A DNA stretch of 23,752 nucleotides from Candidatus Woesearchaeota archaeon (GTDB lineage: Archaea; Nanobdellota; Nanobdellia; Woesearchaeales; ARS49): assembly GCA_003694525.1 (NCBI GenBank), contig RFLK01000038.1, positions 1 to 23,752 of the forward strand. Direction: 5' to 3'. Shown one piece after another: positions 18,969 to 23,752 of this stretch (its first letter is position 1; the number at the start of each line of letters is the position of its first letter). Position numbers and translations under genes: made by a program. The notes below the pieces were generated by a model. That model searched no databases. It worked only from the letters and a program-made list of their open reading frames with translations, and was not told the origin of the DNA.

Positions 18969-20075
18969 ATGACTGAAAAAATGGTCGTAACTCCTTGGGA
19001 AGTCAAGGGTGAGATAGATTATAATAGGTTGATTGAAAAATTCGGCCTTCAGAAGATGCCAAAGCTTCCTAAGGACTTTGACCATTATCTTTTCAGAAGG
19101 AACATAGTTTTTGCGCAAAGGGATTTTAATCTGATACTCGATGCAATAAAGAAGGGAAGGCCTTTTGGTATGATGACTGGGCTTATGCCTTCTGGAAAGT
19201 TTCATTTCGGCCACAAGCTTGTTGCAGATCAGATAATATTTTACCAGAAGCTTGGGGCAAGGGTTTATATCGCAGTTGCAGATATAGAGGCGTATTGCAC
19301 TCGAAAGCCAGATCTTGAATCTCTGCGCAACTTGGCAATAGAAGAGTATCTTGTCAATTATGTAGCATTGGGTCTCAAGCCAGAGAATTGCGATTTCTAT
19401 TTTCAATCAGAGCGATCCTCAAAAGGAAAGAGGGCATCGGCATATTATTCTCTTGCAAATATGTTCTCAATGAATGCGACATTCTCAGAATTCAAGGCAG
19501 TCTATGGCAAGATAACTCCTTCAAAGATGTCTTGTTCTCTTTTGCAGGCGTCAGACATGTTCCATCCTCAGCTTCCAGAGTTTGAGGGCAAGATTCCGGT
19601 GGTGGTTCCGGTCGGCGTTGATCAGGATCCTCACATCAGGCTTGCAAGGGATATTGCAAGGCGATCAAAGTTTGATTTTCTCAAGGTTGCATCAACATAT
19701 CACACGTTTATGCCAGGTCTTAAGGGTGGCAAGATGAGCTCGTCAGATCCCAATTCTTATATTGCGCTTTCAGACTCTCCTGAGCTTGCTGAGAAAAAGA
19801 TAAAGAAGTTTGCATTTTCAGGCGGGCGTGCAACGCTTGAAGAGCACAGGAAGAAGGGCGGAATTCCCGAGGTTGATGTGGCCTTTCAGCTCTTACGTTA
19901 CGGGCTTGAACCTGACGATTCTAATCTCAAGAAGATATATGATGAGTACAAGTCTGGTCGCCTGTTGACTTCAGAGTTGAAAAAGATTGCAATAGAAAAA
20001 GTCAAAGAGTTCTTAAAAAAGCACCAGTTGGCAAGGGAAAGGGCGAGAAAGAAGGTCGGGAAGTTTTTGAGATGA
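18969..20075 (+). CDS. trpS: Tryptophanyl-tRNA synthetase
   Basis: A 368-residue class Ic aminoacyl-tRNA synthetase that charges tRNA-Trp. The HIGH-type motif is PSGKFHFGH (74-82) and the KMSKS-type motif is GGKMSSSDP (253-261). Archaeal/eukaryotic TrpRS traits are the N-terminal segment VTPWEVKGEIDYNRLIEKFG, VGVDQDPHIRLARDIARR (215-232), and the S-form KMSSS loop, which sets it apart from bacterial enzymes. The C-terminus is a Lys-rich helix (HQLARERARKKVGKFLR) that contacts tRNA. The length of 368 is on the short side of the archaeal range. It has its own TATA box, and its stop overlaps the next start as ATGA, so the DUF255 protein is co-transcribed. Confidence 0.95.
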   Translation: MTEKMVVTPWEVKGEIDYNRLIEKFGLQKMPKLPKDFDHYLFRRNIVFAQRDFNLILDAIKKGRPFGMMTGLMPSGKFHFGHKLVADQIIFYQKLGARVYIAVADIEAYCTRKPDLESLRNLAIEEYLVNYVALGLKPENCDFYFQSERSSKGKRASAYYSLANMFSMNATFSEFKAVYGKITPSKMSCSLLQASDMFHPQLPEFEGKIPVVVPVGVDQDPHIRLARDIARRSKFDFLKVASTYHTFMPGLKGGKMSSSDPNSYIALSDSPELAEKKIKKFAFSGGRATLEEHRKKGGIPEVDVAFQLLRYGLEPDDSNLKKIYDEYKSGRLLTSELKKIAIEKVKEFLKKHQLARERARKKVGKFLR

Positions 20076-21475
20076 AATGGTTTGAGTGGAAAAAGAGCGT
20101 TTTTGATATTGCAAAGAGAGAGAAAAAGCCGATATTGCTCTTCATCTCAGCTTCTTGGTGCCATTGGTGTCATACTATGGATAGGTTGGTTTATTCTGAT
20201 GACAAGATAACTGAATTCATAGCTTCAAATTTCATTCCAATAAGGGTTGATGCTACTCTCCGGCCTGATTTGAATGATAGATATAACAGCGGAGGGTATC
20301 CTACAACGCTCATTCTCGCGCATAACGGAGAGCCAGTGTGGGGTTCTCTTTACGTTTCAAGAGAGCATATGTTGGGTTTTTTGAAGGAAGGGCTCGATGC
20401 GTTCAATGAGTACAAGCCTTGCAGGCCGGCCGCTCAAAAGTTTTCGCGCTCTGCCGTTGTTGATCTTGAGGAGGAGGTTTTTGATCTTGTTCGTGCATTC
20501 TACGATCCTCAGAACAAGGGTTTTGGTTTGGAGCCAAAGTTTCCTCACGTGGATCTTTTGGAGTTTCTGGTCTGGAGGGTTTTAAACGGTAATGACGGCG
20601 AGAGTGAGAGGATGTTAAAGGACACCTTGCACGCTATGCGTTCAGGAGAGATTTTTGACTCTATTGGAGGGGGCTTTTTCCGTTATGCGTCTCAAAGGGA
20701 TTGGTCCTTGCCTCATTTTGAGAAATTACTTGAGGACAACGCCCGTATGCTCTCAATACTTATCAACGCTTACAATATTTTTGAGGACTCGCACTTTTTG
20801 GACGCTGCAAACAAAGTGGTCTTTTTCCTCTTCACTATACTGTATGATAAGAAGAAAGGGGTCTTTGTTGCAGGTCAGGTTGCAGACGAGGATTATTGCA
20901 AGCTCCCTTTTGAGGGGAGAATATCCAAAAGGCCTTCTTTGGATAATGCGCTATGCACTGATTCAAATGCTATAGCAGCGCTTGCTTTTTTGATTGCGAG
21001 CGATTTGGAAGAAGAGTACGAGTCTCATGCTGAGAGGATTTTGAATTTCTTGTTGAAGAACGCGGTCAAGCGGGGCGGAGTTGTTCACGCGACAGGTGGA
21101 AGAGTTTGCCTTCTTCGCGATGCGGTGTTTCTTCTCGCAGGCCTTGTTGCGATGTATTCTCGTTCAAGAAAAAAAGCCTGGCTTGATGGCGCTCTCAAAG
21201 TAGCATCGCTTCTCTCTCGTTTTGAGGATAAGACAGACGGAGGGTTTTTTGATGTTTTGCCTTCAAACAATTTGGGAAGGCTTGCAGTTAAAAAGAAGCC
21301 TCTTGCTGAAAACGCTCTTGCAGCGTCGGTTCTGATGAGCCTTTCACGTTTGTCAGGGAATCGTTCTTTTTCCAAAAAGGCGTATTCTGCTCTTGAGGCA
21401 ATAACGCCTATTGCAGAAAGGCACGCGGTTCGCGCTGTAAATTATGTTATCGCAGTCAGGGAAGTTATGGGCTGA
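20072..21475 (+). CDS. DUF255 thioredoxin-fold / YyaL-like protein
   Basis: A 467-residue protein. The N-terminal domain (1-120) has a thioredoxin fold with ISASWCHWCHTMDRLV (C30, C33), the WCHWCH motif that defines the DUF255/YyaL (SPATA20-like) family, and YPTTLILAHNGEPVW with the cis-Pro. Next come alpha/alpha-barrel segments of the six-hairpin glycosidase type (FGLEPKFPHVDLLEFL, FDSIGGGFFRYASQRDWSLPHFEKLLEDNARML, and DGGFFDV). Bacterial and eukaryotic members are about 600-750 residues, so this one is reduced, mostly in the C-terminal half. Function is not established; a thiol redox role or a sugar-related enzyme has been suggested from folds. It overlaps trpS by ATGA, and its stop directly abuts that of the channel gene on the other strand. 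Confidence 0.88.
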   Translation: MKWFEWKKSVFDIAKREKKPILLFISASWCHWCHTMDRLVYSDDKITEFIASNFIPIRVDATLRPDLNDRYNSGGYPTTLILAHNGEPVWGSLYVSREHMLGFLKEGLDAFNEYKPCRPAAQKFSRSAVVDLEEEVFDLVRAFYDPQNKGFGLEPKFPHVDLLEFLVWRVLNGNDGESERMLKDTLHAMRSGEIFDSIGGGFFRYASQRDWSLPHFEKLLEDNARMLSILINAYNIFEDSHFLDAANKVVFFLFTILYDKKKGVFVAGQVADEDYCKLPFEGRISKRPSLDNALCTDSNAIAALAFLIASDLEEEYESHAERILNFLLKNAVKRGGVVHATGGRVCLLRDAVFLLAGLVAMYSRSRKKAWLDGALKVASLLSRFEDKTDGGFFDVLPSNNLGRLAVKKKPLAENALAASVLMSLSRLSGNRSFSKKAYSALEAITPIAERHAVRAVNYVIAVREVMG

Positions 21476-22111
21476 CTACTTTCTTTTTCCATACAAGCTT
21501 ACAAGTCTTGCAACAAGAACTGCAATGTATAAGACTCCTGCAACCATTTCAAGTATGGCGAGGCTCTGAGCTCTTGCAGTTATTGCTATTATGTCTCCGT
21601 ATCCTGCTGTTGTGAGTGTTGCAAAGCTGAAGTATACAAAGTCGCTCCAGCTAAGAAGAGCGCCAGTTCGTGATACGAATGATCCGGGGTTCAATTGTTC
21701 TGTCAGGCTGTACAGTATTCCCCAGGTTATTCCCATAAGCAGGTACACGCATACCGCCCCGTATATTTCCGCTGTTGCTATCTTTTTTGAGTTGAACACG
21801 TATGAGAGTATCATGCACAGTGTAAACGTGTAGAATGCTATTGTGAATATGCTGCTCGCATATGCGAATATCGCATTGTATGCGAAAAAGCCCAGCCAGG
21901 TGAACAAAAGCGCAGGGATTCCGAGTATGAGAGCTATTGCAAAAGGCTTTCTATCATAGCTTAGAACGTAAGCGCTGGATATTAGCGTTATGGATAGCAG
22001 GGTGGTGAAAAGGGCTACTTTTATTATGCTTCCTTGAAGGTAAGGGTATAATATTATTAGCGATACTATGCTTATCAGCAATACCAGTATTCGATTTTTT
22101 CTTTGTAACAT
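21476..22111 (-). CDS. Potassium channel protein (Ion_trans_2 pore)
   Basis: A 211-residue membrane protein with about six hydrophobic helices (roughly 9-25, 30-50, 57-77, 80-104, 113-135, 182-204) and a re-entrant pore loop. The selectivity filter TTAGYGD (167-173) after DFVYFSFATL is a strong K+ channel signature. No S4-like run of arginines and no C-terminal RCK/TrkA domain is present, so it is a simple channel, not voltage- or ligand-gated in an obvious way. The last residues are basic (LVSLYGKRK). The start ATG at 22111 is preceded closely by gagga, and an AT-rich box at 22139-22151 is shared with the divergent rlmN gene. It ends tail-to-tail with the DUF255 gene. Confidence 0.85.
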   Translation of the reverse strand: MLQRKNRILVLLISIVSLIILYPYLQGSIIKVALFTTLLSITLISSAYVLSYDRKPFAIALILGIPALLFTWLGFFAYNAIFAYASSIFTIAFYTFTLCMILSYVFNSKKIATAEIYGAVCVYLLMGITWGILYSLTEQLNPGSFVSRTGALLSWSDFVYFSFATLTTAGYGDIIAITARAQSLAILEMVAGVLYIAVLVARLVSLYGKRK

Positions 22112-22138
22112 TTCCTCTTTTTGGTTTTAGTAATACGC

Positions 22139-22151
22139 ATTTATTTTTAAA
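22139..22151. promoter_or_regulatory. Shared AT-rich promoter box between the K+ channel and rlmN
   Basis: The stretch atttatttttaaa offers a TATA box on both strands. On the plus strand tttttaaa would start transcription near 22173, leaving a leader of about 27 nt that includes the Shine-Dalgarno gggaggt (22187-22193) 7 nt before the rlmN ATG. On the minus strand aaaaataaat lies about 30 nt before the channel ATG. A second plus box, gcttttaaat (22169-22178), is also present. Confidence 0.45.
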
Positions 22152-22199
22152 CCCTTTGTGCTCGCAATGCTTTTAAATGAATTGTTGGGAGGTTACAGT

Positions 22200-23018
22200 A
22201 TGAGGTTTGTATGCGAGACTGTTTCAAAAGACGGCACCCGCAAGTACGCTTTTCGCTTAAAAGATGGCAGAATAATTGAGAGCGTGCTTATATTTCACAA
22301 AAGAACAACATCTGCCTGTCTCTCCTCGCAGGTCGGCTGCGCTATGGGCTGTTCTTTCTGCGCAACTGGCAAGATGGGTTTTTCCCGCAACCTTTCAACA
22401 GACGAAATAGTAGGGCAGTTTGATTTTATGAGCGATCGTTTCCCCATAACTAATGTTGTTTTTATGGGAATGGGCGAGCCCTTGCATAATTACGATAACG
22501 TTGTTGGGGCGATAAGGATTTTGCGCTCAAAAGGGCTTTCTTGGCGCAAGATAACCGTCTCAACTGTCGGAATTCCAGACAGGATAAGAATGCTTGGACG
22601 GGATGAGAAGTGCATGCTTGCGCTATCCCTTCACGCTCCAGATGATGAGTTGAGATCGAAAATAGTGAAAGTCAATGATCGTTTTCCAATATCGGAGCTG
22701 GTTTCTGCGTGCAAGGATTTTCCTGCAACACGCCACAGTCCAATAATGATAGAGTACGTTATGCTCTCAAATGTTAATGATTCTGTTGAGTGCGCTAAAA
22801 AGCTCGCAGCCTTGCTCTCAGACCTTCCATTTGTAATGGTCAACCTCATACCTTTTAATCCTTCCCGGTCAATAAATTATTCAAAACCCTCTGATGATTC
22901 CATTCTTGCTTTCAAAAGCGTCTTGATAAGCAAAGGGTTTAAGACGATAATAAGAACTGCAAAAGGTGTAGAGGATTCTGCTGCTTGCGGCCAGCTTGCG
23001 GCAAATCTTAATTCTTGA
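22200..23018 (+). CDS. rlmN: RlmN-type radical SAM methyltransferase, short form
   Basis: A 272-residue radical SAM enzyme of the RlmN/Cfr family. It has C40-x6-C47-x3-C51-x2-C54 (TSACLSSQVGCAMGCSFCATG), where C47, C51 and C54 bind the 4Fe-4S cluster, MGMGEPLHNYDNV (89-101), TVSTVGIPDRI (119-129), and the C-terminal GVEDSAACGQLAAN with C263. C40 and C263 match C118 and C355 of E. coli RlmN, the residues needed to transfer a methyl group to A2503 of 23S rRNA and A37 of tRNA. E. coli RlmN has about 384 residues; the roughly 80-100-residue N-terminal accessory domain is absent. The start at ATG 22200 has a strong Shine-Dalgarno. An in-frame start at 22158 would add only 14 residues, not a domain. 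Confidence 0.9.
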   Translation: MRFVCETVSKDGTRKYAFRLKDGRIIESVLIFHKRTTSACLSSQVGCAMGCSFCATGKMGFSRNLSTDEIVGQFDFMSDRFPITNVVFMGMGEPLHNYDNVVGAIRILRSKGLSWRKITVSTVGIPDRIRMLGRDEKCMLALSLHAPDDELRSKIVKVNDRFPISELVSACKDFPATRHSPIMIEYVMLSNVNDSVECAKKLAALLSDLPFVMVNLIPFNPSRSINYSKPSDDSILAFKSVLISKGFKTIIRTAKGVEDSAACGQLAANLNS

Positions 23019-23043
23019 CAAGTTTATATTAAGCGACGCAAGA

Positions 23044-23051
23044 TTTATAAA
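23044..23051 (+). promoter_or_regulatory. TATA box of tRNA-Asp
   Basis: The sequence tttataaa is centred about 29 nt before the first base of the tRNA at 23077. Confidence 0.6.
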
Positions 23052-23076
23052 TGGGTTGAAGGTTTTCAGCTCCAAA

Positions 23077-23151
23077 GCCCAAGTAGTGTAGCCTGGCCTA
23101 GCACTCGAGCCTGTCGCGCTCGCGACCCGGGTTCAAATCCCGGCTTGGGCG
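23077..23151 (+). tRNA. tRNA-Asp (anticodon GUC)
   Basis: A 75-nt cloverleaf without intron. The acceptor gcccaag (23077-23083) pairs with cttgggc (23144-23150), with discriminator G73 (23151), the usual Asp identity base. The anticodon stem cgagc/gctcg encloses ctgtcgc with GTC at 23113-23115. The T arm is ccggg-ttcaaat-cccgg (23127-23143). No CCA is encoded, and a T-rich run follows. Confidence 0.97.
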
Positions 23152-23159
23152 TTTATTTT
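23152..23159 (+). terminator. T-rich terminator after tRNA-Asp
   Basis: The run tttattttt directly follows the last tRNA base, as is usual for archaeal tRNA transcription units. The remaining 40 nt before the methyltransferase stop hold nothing else. Confidence 0.45.
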
Positions 23160-23201
23160 TCAAAATTGCGTTGCGTGTTGATTTTTCGCGTGGTTTGTGT
23201 T

Positions 23202-23752
23202 TTATGTGGTGTTCTTCTCCATAACGCACAGCTGCGTTCCTTCCATTTTTCCGAACCTTTTTTTCTTTTTTATTTTGAATGGAGTATTTTGTGTGAGCTC
23301 TTGTATGTCGTATTCTTTTCCCCATCCGAGAAGCAGTTTTATTGGTTGTATGAGTGTTAGTATGAGCGGGTTTCCTTCTTTGAACTGGTCAAGTATTACG
23401 AGTTTGCCTTTTGGTTTTAGCACTCGTGCTGTTTCAAGAAGGAGTTTTTTGGTTGTGGTGATACTCTGAGAGTGTAGGTCATTATTGCTTTGTCGAAGAA
23501 AGAGTTTTGAAATTCCAAAGATCTTGCATCCGCTTTTAACAGTTTGATTTTTGCTTTTGCTTTTTTCTCTCTTGCTCTCTCAAGCATAGATTTTGAGAAG
23601 TCTATTCCGTATACTGTGCAGTTTTGGGGGTAGTGTGGAAGGTTTAACCCTGTTCCGACTCCTATTTCGAGTATTTTGTCTTTTGGTTTTATTTCAAGCG
23701 CTTCGATTACTTTTTTCCTGTCGAAATTGAATGCTTTGTCTATTGCAGAGTC
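23202..23752 (-). pseudogene. Class I SAM-dependent methyltransferase, frameshifted and partial
   Basis: Read on the minus strand, the frame entering at the window edge encodes FDRKKVIEALEIKPKDKILE, then IGVGTGLNLPHYP (SAM-binding motif I), GIDFSKSMLERAREK, LLKADARSLEF and FFDKAIMTYTL. It then loses the reading frame near 23466-23467 and stops at 23417. The following frame resumes at agt (23465-23463) with SITTTKKLLLETARVLKPKG, KLVILDQFKEGNP, and runs to a stop at 23202-23204. Together these parts make one methyltransferase of the UbiE/PmtA kind, so one base is missing or two are extra. The break may be a sequencing or assembly error, or a real inactivation. The start of the gene lies beyond the window. 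Substrate unknown. Confidence 0.85.

Noticed and set aside
1..23752. CRISPR array, insertion sequence, prophage or rRNA
   Set aside because: No regularly spaced direct repeats, transposase, integrase, terminal inverted repeats or rRNA-like stretch were seen.

Overview
The window looks like part of a small archaeal genome, most likely from a DPANN-type lineage (Nanoarchaeota/Woesearchaeota-like); the exact phylum is inference. Archaeal signs are an LSm (SmAP) gene followed by ribosomal protein eL37, an S-layer glycoprotein of archaeal type, a tRNA-Tyr with an intron after position 37, a C1-G72 pair in tRNA-Tyr, archaeal-type TrpRS and TATA (box A) promoters. Many single genes and operon heads have a TATA box centred about 25-30 nt before the start codon, which implies mostly leaderless mRNAs. 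Only a few genes (S-layer, rlmN, probably LSm) show a Shine-Dalgarno with room for a leader.

Layout. 1-788 (-): the N-terminal part of a GT4 glycosyltransferase, cut by the window edge. 943-1342 (+): LSm and eL37. 1427-1825 (-): a CmpB-type membrane protein sharing a promoter with tRNA-Leu(UAG) at 1883-1966. 2049-2974 (+): a small secreted Cys protein overlapped by a membrane-anchored JAMM-domain protein. 2975-3249: a stretch with three tandem TATA boxes and possible small ORFs, leading to the S-layer protein (3250-5949). 6056-7435: a single-span membrane protein with Ig-like ectodomain. 7488-7617: intron-containing tRNA-Tyr. 7718-8593: a probable lipoprotein. 8594-9552 (-): two unknown proteins.

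9638-14857 (+): a compact iron-sulfur cluster assembly operon. The order is a COG2522-like HTH regulator with a C-terminal Cys/His cluster, a previously easy-to-miss 33-residue ORF, SufC, SufB, a very short SufD, SufS, a SufU/IscU scaffold, and a DUF1858-IscA fusion. Nearly every junction is a 4-nt ATGA overlap. The cysteine desulfurase supplies sulfur, SufBCD and the U-type protein assemble clusters, and the A-type fusion would carry them to targets.

14935-17725: endonuclease IV, M17 leucyl aminopeptidase and a DUF2203 protein. 17791-18901: a redox group made of a ferredoxin with a C-x5-C pattern, an FNR-type flavoprotein and a 35-residue zinc-ribbon ORF. 18969-21475: TrpRS and a DUF255 thioredoxin-fold protein. 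21476-22111 (-): a K+ channel. 22200-23018 (+): an RlmN-type radical SAM enzyme without the usual N-terminal domain. 23077-23151: tRNA-Asp(GUC). 23202-23752 (-): a SAM methyltransferase broken by one frameshift and cut by the window edge. No CRISPR array, insertion sequence or rRNA was seen. The least explained parts are the small ORFs tucked into operons, the palindromes placed on promoters, and the S-layer leader.
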